A stretch of 64,000 nucleotides of DNA from Lewinellaceae bacterium (GTDB lineage: Bacteria > Bacteroidota > Bacteroidia > Chitinophagales > Saprospiraceae): assembly GCA_016708875.1 (NCBI GenBank), contig JADJFA010000043.1, positions 1-64,000 on the forward strand, given 5' to 3'. Shown in pieces: positions 14,858 to 23,190 of this stretch. Each line of letters opens with the position of its first letter. Positions within the stretch are counted from its first letter, which is position 1. Made by a program: the position numbers and the translations under genes. Under the pieces are notes generated by a model that was not told where the DNA came from, did no database searches, and was given only the letters and a program-made list of their open reading frames with translations.

Positions 14858-15625
14858 ATGAAAAAACTCACATTTTTCTTCGCGCTTTTGGCGCTTGCTT
14901 TTTTGCCCGCTTGCCACGAACATGACGAAGGGCCAACGGCTGATTTTACCGTCACCTTCAAATCGAATTTTGCTGGGGAGCAATTGACGAAATACAAAAA
15001 TTACCCCTACGGACTCGCGGGAATTCCCTTGCAATTCACGCGGTTCAGCACCTACCTTTCGGATATTGAACTCATTAAAGCCGATGGTTCCAGCCATCGC
15101 CTTGCCGAAATTGAGTACGTTGATTTTACGCCAGAAAATGCGTCCACCGATCTTTCCGCAACGCCAGCTATTACTTATAAAAACGTACCTGAGGGCGAAT
15201 ATACTGGGTTGCGGATCGGGTACGGGGTAAAGCCTTCGCTCAATGCAAAAGACCCAGCGGACTTTGACAACAACCACCCCCTGGCAAAAGAAATAGAGTA
15301 TTGGTCAGGCTGGAACAGCTACATTTTCACGAAAATTGAAGGCAAAGCCGACTCCGAAAATAATGGGTCGCTGGACATTTCCCTGCTCTACCACTGTGGC
15401 TCTGATGCGGTGTACAAAGTGTATGCGTTCGCCACGCCTATTCACGTTCATGCGGGTGAACCTGGGATTGCGGTGAACTTCGATTTGGAAAAGATATTCA
15501 CCATGGACGATGGTTCTTACTATGATATTGTGACGAATTTCTACACCTCCAATAATCCTAACGACATAATTGTGGCGCAGGTGCTAATGCACAATTTTGA
15601 GAAGGCAACCACAGTGGTACAGTAA
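14858..15625 (+). CDS. MbnP-like lipoprotein 2
   Basis: A 255-residue lipoprotein (lipobox FLPAC), 25 bases downstream of its paralog. The MbnP-like domain is complete: FTRFSTYLSDIELI, GLRIGYGVKPSLNAKDP, HPLAKEIEYWSGWNSYIF and IHVHAGEPG. The Trp pair in YWSGWNSYIF is where the family's modified Trp lies, and HVHAG offers further metal ligands. It lies in the periplasm or on the surface. Together with the diheme protein at 15889 it forms an MbnP-MbnP-MbnH-like locus. Copper binding is inference from the family. Confidence 0.83.
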   Translation: MKKLTFFFALLALAFLPACHEHDEGPTADFTVTFKSNFAGEQLTKYKNYPYGLAGIPLQFTRFSTYLSDIELIKADGSSHRLAEIEYVDFTPENASTDLSATPAITYKNVPEGEYTGLRIGYGVKPSLNAKDPADFDNNHPLAKEIEYWSGWNSYIFTKIEGKADSENNGSLDISLLYHCGSDAVYKVYAFATPIHVHAGEPGIAVNFDLEKIFTMDDGSYYDIVTNFYTSNNPNDIIVAQVLMHNFEKATTVVQ

Positions 15626-15718
15626 CTTAACAAACATGCTTCACCCCGAATATTGTAACAATATAAAATCGCACAAGTAAAAACATCAAAAAAGCACTAC
15701 TTTTTCCCCATGTAGCGT

Positions 15719-15804
15719 AATTTGAACCACAAAAGGCACAAAAGGACACAAAAGACCTTCTCGTGCTACTTTTGTGTTCTTTTGTGCCTTTTGTGGTTCA
15801 AATT
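15719..15804. repeat. 36-bp inverted repeat (35/36), AAAAGGCACAAAAGG words
   Basis: Arms at 15719-15754 and 15769-15804 are complementary at 35 of 36 positions around a 14-nt loop. They lie between the MbnP2 gene and the diheme peroxidase gene and could attenuate or terminate readthrough. The arms are made of a repeated ACAAAAGG word. Confidence 0.9.
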
Positions 15805-15888
15805 ATGCCAAGTTTGATGTTGCAACGGAACGGATCATTAATGTTATAAAATTCGGGGTGACTCCTGTTTCGCTTAAATTTGAAGAAA

Positions 15889-17034
15889 ATGAAAAACTTG
15901 TTTAGCAAAATCTTCATCGGCTTAGCGCTCGCGACCGGCATTTTGGCTTGCAAAGACATGCCCAACAAGGATCCAGAGCCAGGTGATCTGGAAAGCATCC
16001 CTTACAACCCGCAGCCATATACCATCGTAAAGCCCTCCTTTTTTCCCAATGTTCCGGTGCCTGCTGACAACCCTATGACTGCGGATGCGGTGCAACTTGG
16101 CCGGAGGCTTTTTTATGACCCGATTCTTTCGGCAGACAGCACCATGTCATGCTCCTCCTGCCATTTGCCGCAAGGCAATTTTACGGACAACGAAGCCGTG
16201 TCAATCGGCATTGACGGCATTGCGGGTCGGCGCAGTTCGATGGCGCTCCTGAACATCGCTTATGCCACCAACGGACTTTTCTGGGACGGTCGTTCCTCCT
16301 CTCTCGAAGACCAGGCCTTGCGCCCCGTCGAAGACCCCATTGAGTTGCACAATACCTGGCCACAGGTGGTTGAAAAACTGAAAGATCACCCCACTTATCC
16401 CACACTTTTCAGAAAAGCATTTGGGATCAATGATCGCGACCAAATCACCAAAGAATTGGCTGCCAAAGCCATGGCACAGTTTGAGCGCATCCTGATCAGC
16501 AGCGGAACTTCCAAGTTCGACGAGTTTAAACAGGGCAATATTGATATTTTCGATGATGAGGAATTGGATGGCTTTCTGATGTATTTTGAAGAAGCCTGGC
16601 AGTACGGATTGAATTTGCCCGATGCCCAATGTTTTCACTGCCACGGAGGCATTACCCTTACGGGCAACAATTATTTCAACAACGGACTGGACTCTGTAGG
16701 TTCGCTGGACGAATTCACAGATTTGGGCAGGTTTGAAGTCACTGGTAATCATTCCGACAAGGGAAAATTCCGCACGCCCACCTTGCGGAACATCGCACTT
16801 TCGGCGCCTTATATGCACGACGGCCGTTTCCAGACCCTGGAAGAGGTGGTCGAAAACTATTCGAAAAAAGGCTTTGGCGTAGCCAATGAAGACCCAAATC
16901 TTCCGCTTATGGGGCTTAATGCACCGAATAACACGCTTTCTGAAGCACATAAAAAGGCCATTGTCAAATTCCTGCACACGCTCACTGATACCGTTTTTGT
17001 AAAAAACCCGGATATTCAGAATCCATTCCAGTAG
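15889..17034 (+). CDS. Diheme cytochrome c peroxidase / MbnH-MauG-like lipoprotein
   Basis: A 381-residue protein, started at the ATG at 15889 because the in-frame codon at 15880 is TTG. A lipoprotein signal (ATGILAC) is followed by two c-type heme motifs, CSSCH at about 88-92 and CFHCH at about 248-252. Family blocks include LGRRLFYDPILSADSTMSC, GRRSSMALLNIAY, FWDGRSSSLEDQ, GKFRTPTLRNIALSAPYMHDG and FLHTLTD. It reduces peroxide or oxidises a partner protein in the periplasm. Next to two MbnP-like genes, an MbnH-like role, oxidising a Trp in MbnP, is the best guess. The long inverted repeat upstream may weaken co-transcription. Confidence 0.9.
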   Translation: MKNLFSKIFIGLALATGILACKDMPNKDPEPGDLESIPYNPQPYTIVKPSFFPNVPVPADNPMTADAVQLGRRLFYDPILSADSTMSCSSCHLPQGNFTDNEAVSIGIDGIAGRRSSMALLNIAYATNGLFWDGRSSSLEDQALRPVEDPIELHNTWPQVVEKLKDHPTYPTLFRKAFGINDRDQITKELAAKAMAQFERILISSGTSKFDEFKQGNIDIFDDEELDGFLMYFEEAWQYGLNLPDAQCFHCHGGITLTGNNYFNNGLDSVGSLDEFTDLGRFEVTGNHSDKGKFRTPTLRNIALSAPYMHDGRFQTLEEVVENYSKKGFGVANEDPNLPLMGLNAPNNTLSEAHKKAIVKFLHTLTDTVFVKNPDIQNPFQ

Positions 17035-17225
17035 GGCGAAATTTATTTCGTCTCCACGTTTTAGTAGGGCGAAATTTATTTCGCATCCGTTTTAGTAGAG
17101 CGAAATTTATTTCGTCTCCACGTTTTAGTAGAGCGAAATTTATTTCGCATCCACAAGAGCCGTAGCACGACATATCCGTGCTACGGCTTTTTTCTTTTTG
17201 ATGAAAGGCGAAATAAATTTCGCCC
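17030..17225. repeat. Tandem array of palindrome CGAAATTTATTTCG
   Basis: Four direct copies of the unit GTAGGGCGAAATTTATTTCG or GTAGAGCGAAATTTATTTCG, spaced about 33-37 bases, run from 17032 to 17151. A fifth copy lies in inverse orientation at about 17205-17227 (GGCGAAATAAATTTCGCC). Spacers are two alternating sequences (TCTCCACGTTTTA and CATCCGTTTTA). It is not a CRISPR: the spacers are not unique and are too short. Confidence 0.85.
17158..17200 (+). terminator. Rho-independent terminator of the MbnP/MbnH locus
   Basis: The stem AGCCGTAGCACG / CGTGCTACGGCT, with a 7-nt loop and followed by TTTTTTCTTTTT, lies 124 bases after the diheme peroxidase stop codon, inside the palindrome array. Confidence 0.85.
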
Positions 17226-17299
17226 TACAGTTACTTTTGGCCTGTTTTTAGCGGATAATCCCCCCAACCATTGTTTCACAACAAATCATCCCGTTGCTC

Positions 17300-19187
17300 A
17301 TGCGAAACCGACTTACAATTCTTGCCTTTTTTGCGGCTGTTACCGCCCATGCGCAAATCAGCGAAGGGGGTCTTCCACCCAGCTTCCAGCCTGAATTTCA
17401 ATCATTTCTGGCTGGAAAGATGCCCGCACTACGCATGCTCCCTACACTGGATATTGCATCAGCGCTCTCAGAAGACAGTCGCACTCCTGGTCAAAACCGC
17501 TTTGCTGCGCCTGTTTCTACAGATGTTTCGCTGGAAAATGCGGGAAGCTGGCACACGCTGCCGAATGGCGACCGCGTGTGGCTTTGTGCACTTCGTTCGC
17601 CCGGAGCGCTGGGGCTGAGCTTGATTTTTGAAACCTTCAAACTTCCTCCCGGAGCGAAGTTTTACGCATACGGAGCCAATGAGCAGGTGCTGGGAGCATA
17701 TACGACACAGAGTTGCCTGCCTTCCGGCAAATTTTTAATCGGTGTGCTGAAAGGTGAAACGGCTTATTTGGAACTCTACGAGCCCTCCGCTGTACAAGGC
17801 CAGAGCCAAGTCAGCACGAAGCGTGTAGACGTGTCCTACGACGCACATGCGATGAACGGTGCGGAGGATTTTGGCGAATCATTGCCCTGCAACGTCAATA
17901 TTAATTGCCCGACTGGAACAAACTGGCAAGCACAGAAAAAAGGCATCGCGCGCATTCTGATGGTTTTTTCCAATGGGGAAGGCTGGTGCAGCGGCACACT
18001 CATTGCCAACACTTCGAACACTTTCGAGCCGTATTTCCTCACCGCGCATCACTGCCAGCTTTTGGCCAGCTTATGAATCTGCCGATTGCTCGAATCCCGC
18101 CATCGAACCTGTGCCTCGTTCCGTTTTGGGCAGCGAACGCATTGCAAATCGCACGGAAACGGACTTTATGCTTTTGAAACTCAACCCGATTCCGCTCAAT
18201 TTTGACATATATTTCAACGGCTGGAACCGCGACAACAACCTCACGATGGTCCCGCCCAATACCACCTATATTCACCATCCTTGGGGCGATATCAAAAAAA
18301 TATCTGTGGACACCAACAATGTCATTATACATCCCAGCGCGCTTAACTGGTCCGGAATTTTCGGAATCAGCCCACCCAATTCGCATTGGAAAAGCATAAC
18401 AGACATTGGCACTTTTGAGTCCGGCTCTTCTGGCAGCCCGCTTCTGGATGCTAACAAACGCATCGTGGGTCAGCTCCACGGGGGCAGCACAGTTTTGAAT
18501 CAACCTTGCAAAGTTACAGGAGCCTATTTTGGCCGATTCAATCTTTCCTGGGATCAAGGCACGACCCCTGAAACCCGGCTAAAGGAATGGCTCGACCCGA
18601 CCAATACTGGGGCAATCACACAGAACGGTTATGCCCGCCCAGCGGTGCAAGGCTTTGCTATCAGCGGCAACATAAAAACCCATTGGGACATGCCCATGGA
18701 AGGCATAAAAGTGAACATTGGTGGAGGCACTTCGGGGTCGGTGTACACCGATTCCTTGGGGAATTTTCAATTTATAAATATCCCGGCGGGCGGTAACTAC
18801 AACATCAAACCGACGCACGATTTGAATGACCTAAACGGCGTCACTACCTACGATTTGGTATTGATTTCCAAGCACATACTCAACATAGAGCCCCTTGATT
18901 CCCCCTGGAAAATTGTGGCTGCCGATGTCAACCAAAGTAACTCCATTAGTGTCATTGATATGGTGGAATCTCGAAAGGTAATCCTTGGAATAAGCCCCGC
19001 GTTCTCAAACAACACTTCCTGGCGTTTCCTTCCGGCTTATACTATTTTTAATAACCCTACTAACCCGTTCCAGGGTGGCCTTCCTCCCGACAATATCTCT
19101 GTCAACAACCTGCAAACCAACTACACCGGTGCAGACTTTAAAGGCATCAAAGTGGGAGATGCAAACAATACAGCGATAGGGAATTAG
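17300..19187 (+). CDS. Secreted trypsin-like serine protease with dockerin-like repeats, frameshifted
   Basis: The first frame (17300 to about 18060) gives a signal peptide and the protease N-half with the catalytic His in FLTAHHC. The other frame, up to 19187, gives YESADC, Asp in TDFMLLKL and Ser in ESGSSGSPL. After the protease come a carboxypeptidase-regulatory-like beta domain (about GFAISGNIKTHW to YNIKP) and two dockerin-type-I-like repeats (DLNGVTTYDLVLISKHIL and DVNQSNSISVIDMVESRK). The break lies near 18050-18075, between HHC and YES, where homologs have several more residues, so a few bases may be missing. No T9SS domain follows the dockerin-like part, which is unusual. Restored length is about 620 residues. 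Confidence 0.8.
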
Positions 19188-19204
19188 AGGAGTTACAAGT
19201 TCAG

Positions 19205-19297
19205 AGTTACAAGTTGAAAGTTGAAAGTGTCAAGTTAAAAGTTGCAAACGCATCCAATTCCTTGCAACTTTTAACTTGACACTTTCAACTTGTAACT
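19205..19297. repeat. 36-43 bp inverted repeat of CAAGTT/AACTTG words
   Basis: The left arm 19205-19247 and right arm 19262-19297 are complementary apart from one extra GTTGAAA unit in the left arm; the loop is about 14 nt. It fills the 141-base gap before pepT and has T-rich flanks. Confidence 0.85.
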
Positions 19298-19328
19298 TTG
19301 CACTTGAAACTTGTAACTAAAGTAATAA

Positions 19329-20564
19329 ATGAAGCACACCGCTAAAGAACGTTTCCTCCATTACGTCACGATTGACACCCAAAGCGATCCGGACAGCCCC
19401 AGCCAGCCCAGCACCGAAAAGCAAAAAAATCTGGGCCATGTACTCGTGAAAGAACTGCTGGCAATGGGCCTGAACGACGCGCATCTCGACGAATTCGGGT
19501 ATGTCTATGCCACTATTCCGGCCAATACCGACAAAAAGGTGCCGGTCATCTGTTTTTGCTCGCACATGGACACTTCCCCCGATTGCTCTGGCGAAGGCGT
19601 GAAGCCCATCGTCCACACCAATTACAAGGGCCAGGATCTGGTACTACCCGATGATAAATCCGTGGTAATCCGCATGAGTGAGCACCCGGATTTGAAACAT
19701 CAAATGGGCTACGACATCATTACGGCCAGCGGAACCACTCTGCTGGGCGCCGACAACAAAGCGGGTTTGGCGGCTATTATGAGCGCCACACACATCTTGT
19801 TGAACAACAAGCAATTGAAACACGGCAAAATCCGAATCCTCTTTACACCTGACGAGGAAATCGGACGCGGGGTGGACAAGGTGGACATGAAAAAACTCGG
19901 GGCAAAATTCGGTTACACCATTGATGGCGAAACCGCCGGGAGCATTGAGAATGAGACTTTTAGCGCCGATGGAGCTGTGGTTACCATTCACGGCATTTCA
20001 GCACACCCAGGGTTTGCCAAAGGCAAAATGGAAAATGCGCTGAAAATCGCCGCCCGCATCGTGGCGAAATTCCCAGACAAACTCAGCCCGGAGCACACAG
20101 AAGGCATGCAAGGCTTTATCCACCCGGTTCATTTTGAAGGAAATATTGAAAAGGCGACGATCAAACTCATCCTGCGCGACTTTACGGAGGCGGGTCTGAA
20201 ACGCCACGGCAAAACCTTGCAACGCATCGTTGACGGGGTAATAAAATCATTCCCCAACAGCCGTGCCGAGGTCAAAATCAGTGAGCAATACCGCAATATG
20301 GGCAAGGTGTTGCGCCGTCATCCACAAGTGGTGGCCAATGCGTTGGAAGCCCTCAAGCGCGCAGGTTTTCCCAATCCGATCCAAAGCAGCATTCGCGGGG
20401 GCACCGATGGGTCGAGGCTCTCGTTCATGGGTCTGCCCTGTCCCAATCTCTTTGCCGGGGAGCATGCATTCCACTCCAAACAAGAATGGGTTTCGGTACA
20501 AGACATGGAAAAAGCGGCAGAGACAATGGTGCATCTGGCCCAAGTATGGGAGGAGAAATCCTGA
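19329..20564 (+). CDS. pepT: Peptidase T (tripeptide aminopeptidase)
   Basis: This 411-residue M20 zinc metallopeptidase removes the N-terminal residue of tripeptides in the cytoplasm. Visible signatures: the zinc His in FCSHMDTSPD, the bridging Asp in GADNKAG, the catalytic Glu pair in FTPDEEIGRG, zinc Asp in TIDGETAG and the final zinc His in GEHAFHSKQEW. RGGTDGSRLSFMG is the typical substrate-binding loop. The length is normal and the start is the first Met. The stop codon is followed at once by a TCACTTCATCA simple repeat. Confidence 0.97.
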   Translation: MKHTAKERFLHYVTIDTQSDPDSPSQPSTEKQKNLGHVLVKELLAMGLNDAHLDEFGYVYATIPANTDKKVPVICFCSHMDTSPDCSGEGVKPIVHTNYKGQDLVLPDDKSVVIRMSEHPDLKHQMGYDIITASGTTLLGADNKAGLAAIMSATHILLNNKQLKHGKIRILFTPDEEIGRGVDKVDMKKLGAKFGYTIDGETAGSIENETFSADGAVVTIHGISAHPGFAKGKMENALKIAARIVAKFPDKLSPEHTEGMQGFIHPVHFEGNIEKATIKLILRDFTEAGLKRHGKTLQRIVDGVIKSFPNSRAEVKISEQYRNMGKVLRRHPQVVANALEALKRAGFPNPIQSSIRGGTDGSRLSFMGLPCPNLFAGEHAFHSKQEWVSVQDMEKAAETMVHLAQVWEEKS

Positions 20565-20588
20565 TCACTTCATCAACCTATCACTTTT

Positions 20589-20616
20589 ACCCGCCGTAGC
20601 CTTGGCGAAGGAGGGT
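20589..20616. repeat. ACCCGCCGTAGCC...GGCGAAGGAGGG repeat unit
   Basis: This 28-base unit stands between two TCACTTCATCA-type stretches in the 82-base gap between pepT and the next gene. Its reverse complement resembles the tandem units at 10833-10904. Confidence 0.65.
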
Positions 20617-20646
20617 ATCACTTCATCACTCTATCACTTCATAACC

Positions 20647-21051
20647 ATGGAAGAAGATTTTTGGAAAAAAGCATCCGATACAGCCAAAGAAACGCTTGAC
20701 TCTGCTGCAACTGCCGCCGAACAAGCCGCTGCTGTCGCTGCAGAAAAACTGGGCGAGTTGAGAGTTGCCGCCACTGAAAAATTCAATGAGCTGAGCGAAA
20801 AAGCCGAAGCCATGGCTGCCGAAGCAAAAGTTGAGGCAGCAAAGAAGGCCGCCGAAGCCCAAGCGGCAAAAGAAAAGATAGCGGCACACGCAGATGGCGC
20901 ACTGGGCTACCTCAGCGATAAAGCCAAAGAAATCGTAGGAGACGTGCAAGAAGGCGCCAGCGAACTGGCCGAGGAAAGCAAAGATTTCTGGCAAAAAGCA
21001 AAGGATTACGTTTCAGGTAGCGAGGAGAAAAAGGACGATACACCGGCTTAA
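20647..21051 (+). CDS. Ala/Glu/Lys-rich amphipathic helical protein (LEA- or apolipoprotein-like)
   Basis: A 134-residue hydrophilic protein, started at the ATG at 20647; the longer upstream frame is the shadow of pepT. It is almost wholly Ala, Glu, Lys and Asp in roughly 11-residue amphipathic patterns (AKETLDSAATAAEQAAAVAA, AKVEAAKKAAEAQAAKEKIA), with Trp-containing ends (DFWKKA, DFWQKAKDYV). There is no signal peptide. Such proteins resemble late-embryogenesis-abundant or YtxH-like stress proteins; a protective or membrane-associated role is inference from composition only. Confidence 0.75.
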   Translation: MEEDFWKKASDTAKETLDSAATAAEQAAAVAAEKLGELRVAATEKFNELSEKAEAMAAEAKVEAAKKAAEAQAAKEKIAAHADGALGYLSDKAKEIVGDVQEGASELAEESKDFWQKAKDYVSGSEEKKDDTPA

Positions 21052-21137
21052 AAATGTGCGTCATCCCGAATTTTTTGGGGTGACTCGTATCAGTTATGGA
21101 AAACATACCTATAGGCATGGTTTGCGGTTTTGCTGTT

Positions 21138-23027
21138 TCAATTTCCCTTTTTTACTGGCAGCGCAAACGCCACCTTTGTTCCTTTACCTGGCTCGGAAGA
21201 GATCTTTAGTTCGCCACCAATTTCCTTGGCGCGTTTATTCATACTGCTAAGTCCAACCCCTGTGCTTCCCTTTTCCCCGAGGTCAAACCCGATACCATTG
21301 TCGGCCACCAAAAGTGTCATCTTTTCTGAATCGGCCAAGAGGCTGATGTCCATCCGTGTACACTCGCTGTGCTTCAAGGCATTGTTGATGGCCTCTTTGA
21401 AAATGAGGTAGGTGTTGCGCCGGGCCTCGATGTCCAGCTCCATCACCGGGAGGTTGCGTGGGATATTGAGTTGATAATCAATATCCTTAGCGTCCAGGAA
21501 TTTTTGCGCGTACTCGCGCATCCGGTCAGCAATGTCGTTCAAATAGTCCGGGTGAGGCTTTACGGCCCAAATGAGGTCGCTGATGCTTTCTAGCGTGCTT
21601 TGTGCGCTCTTGCTGATCTGTTCGAGCAGGGGCGCGGCATCAGGTACCTTGTCTGCAAATTGCTGGTGCGCCACTTTGCTCAGGATACGGATGCCCGACA
21701 TGGAAGCAGCAATATCGTCGTGCAAATCGCGGGCGATTCGGTCCTTAACTCTTTGTTCCGCGGCCTGTACCGCCAAAAGTTTTTCCTGTTGTTCCACGGA
21801 GAGTTTGAGTTGCAAGACGTTTCGGTCGCTATCCACAAACCCATGCCAACGGATGAACGCTATGGCAAAAATTCCTGCCTCCAATATGAACCCCCACATG
21901 ACGGCATATTGAATAAAGGGATAGTTTGGAATGACGTTGATATTGCGCAACAGATTGAGAATGAAGGCAAAGGCAAGCGGCAAAAAGGCAAATACCACGA
22001 TCCGTGCACGAATGCTGGTTCGGAAGTTTCGGACAATTACCACGACCGAAATGATGGTGATGACCAGGATGGATAACATAGCCGCCGTAAAAATTACCTG
22101 CATCAGGGGGCCATGTTCGTATTTGACCAGGATGCCAAACACGCCTGTGAGCACGAACATCGCGCCCAAATACCATTTTGTAACGCGGTCAAGCCACTTG
22201 TCCAACTCCCACAATCGAATAAAATAGCGATAAAAAAGCCCGTAAGCAGCCACCATCAGGAAGGAAATTCCGTGACGCTGCATTACCGGGAACAGGTTTA
22301 TGACGGCTGAATGATTGTAAGCCTCGCGCAACAGTACCACGGCTACATACCCCAAATAGAAAAGGTACATCGGGTCGCGATACATCAGATAGAGCTGGAA
22401 CGCGAACAAGATGGAGACCATCATTGTGCCCAAAAACAAGCCGAACAGCAGTACATTCTGGCGACTCTTCAATGCAAAATGATCGGGTGAGTGCAAGCTG
22501 AGACCGAGATACATGGAGCCTACCTCATTGGAGGCTTTTGCCCAAAATTTGTTTTCACCCGGCTGCATCAAAACAGCGATGTAATAGCCATTGGAAAGTG
22601 CGAATCGCGAATCGTCGTAAAAAGCCGCACCTACGTCGCCATAGGTTTGAAATGTGCTATCCGGCTTTTGTTGAAGCAGCGAGAAAGCATCAAAATTTTT
22701 CCGGTTGAGCCAGAGTATCAGCGTCTTATGGTTGGGCAGCTCATTTTTTACCGTGAAATGCAACCACCAGGTACTGGCATCCGCACCAAATGTGAGATAC
22801 GGGCTTTGAGCCTGAACGAATTGGATGGAAATCGCCTCGCTCCGTACACTGTCGAACGTAAAAACGTGCGCAGAGTCCCGAAGCAATTTGGGCGTAACGA
22901 GTGCGTGCGAAAACGCCGGAGTCACCACTGTCTCTACTTGAGCAAAAGCAAAAGAGGGCAACAGCGACAGCAGCCATAGCACAAAGGATAAATATTGGTT
23001 TTGTGGTCGGGTTGGGGAACCGTTCAT
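21138..23027 (-). CDS. 7TMR-DISM sensor histidine kinase (HisKA_3 type)
   Basis: A 629-residue inner-membrane sensor: signal peptide, a periplasmic 7TMR-DISM extracellular beta domain (about residues 30-180, with WWLHFTVKNELPN), seven membrane helices (about 190-390), a short coiled coil, a dimerisation/phosphoacceptor region with His in RIARDLHDDIAASMSG, and a HATPase_c domain with VADNGIGFDLGEKGSTGVGLSSM. HisKA_3 kinases usually act on LuxR/NarL-type regulators; none is adjacent, so it is an orphan here. Another frame reading on the opposite strand is a shadow. Confidence 0.93.
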   Translation of the reverse strand: MNGSPTRPQNQYLSFVLWLLSLLPSFAFAQVETVVTPAFSHALVTPKLLRDSAHVFTFDSVRSEAISIQFVQAQSPYLTFGADASTWWLHFTVKNELPNHKTLILWLNRKNFDAFSLLQQKPDSTFQTYGDVGAAFYDDSRFALSNGYYIAVLMQPGENKFWAKASNEVGSMYLGLSLHSPDHFALKSRQNVLLFGLFLGTMMVSILFAFQLYLMYRDPMYLFYLGYVAVVLLREAYNHSAVINLFPVMQRHGISFLMVAAYGLFYRYFIRLWELDKWLDRVTKWYLGAMFVLTGVFGILVKYEHGPLMQVIFTAAMLSILVITIISVVVIVRNFRTSIRARIVVFAFLPLAFAFILNLLRNINVIPNYPFIQYAVMWGFILEAGIFAIAFIRWHGFVDSDRNVLQLKLSVEQQEKLLAVQAAEQRVKDRIARDLHDDIAASMSGIRILSKVAHQQFADKVPDAAPLLEQISKSAQSTLESISDLIWAVKPHPDYLNDIADRMREYAQKFLDAKDIDYQLNIPRNLPVMELDIEARRNTYLIFKEAINNALKHSECTRMDISLLADSEKMTLLVADNGIGFDLGEKGSTGVGLSSMNKRAKEIGGELKISSEPGKGTKVAFALPVKKGN

Positions 23028-23190
23028 AGCGTTGTATTAAAGAAATGAAGCAGAACCGAAGGACAGGGGATTAAAAAGAATAAAGGCAAACGTAACGGAT
23101 TAGATTTGGCTAATTGTCAAAATTTCACAAGATTTTTTTTGCGGTAGAAAAGTGTGCCAAGATATGCTATTTCAATGCAGAAATTAAATC

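Noticed and set aside
17030..17225. Possible CRISPR array
   Set aside because: The repeats are palindromic, spacers are shorter than 20 nt and alternate between two sequences, one copy is inverted, and no cas genes are present.
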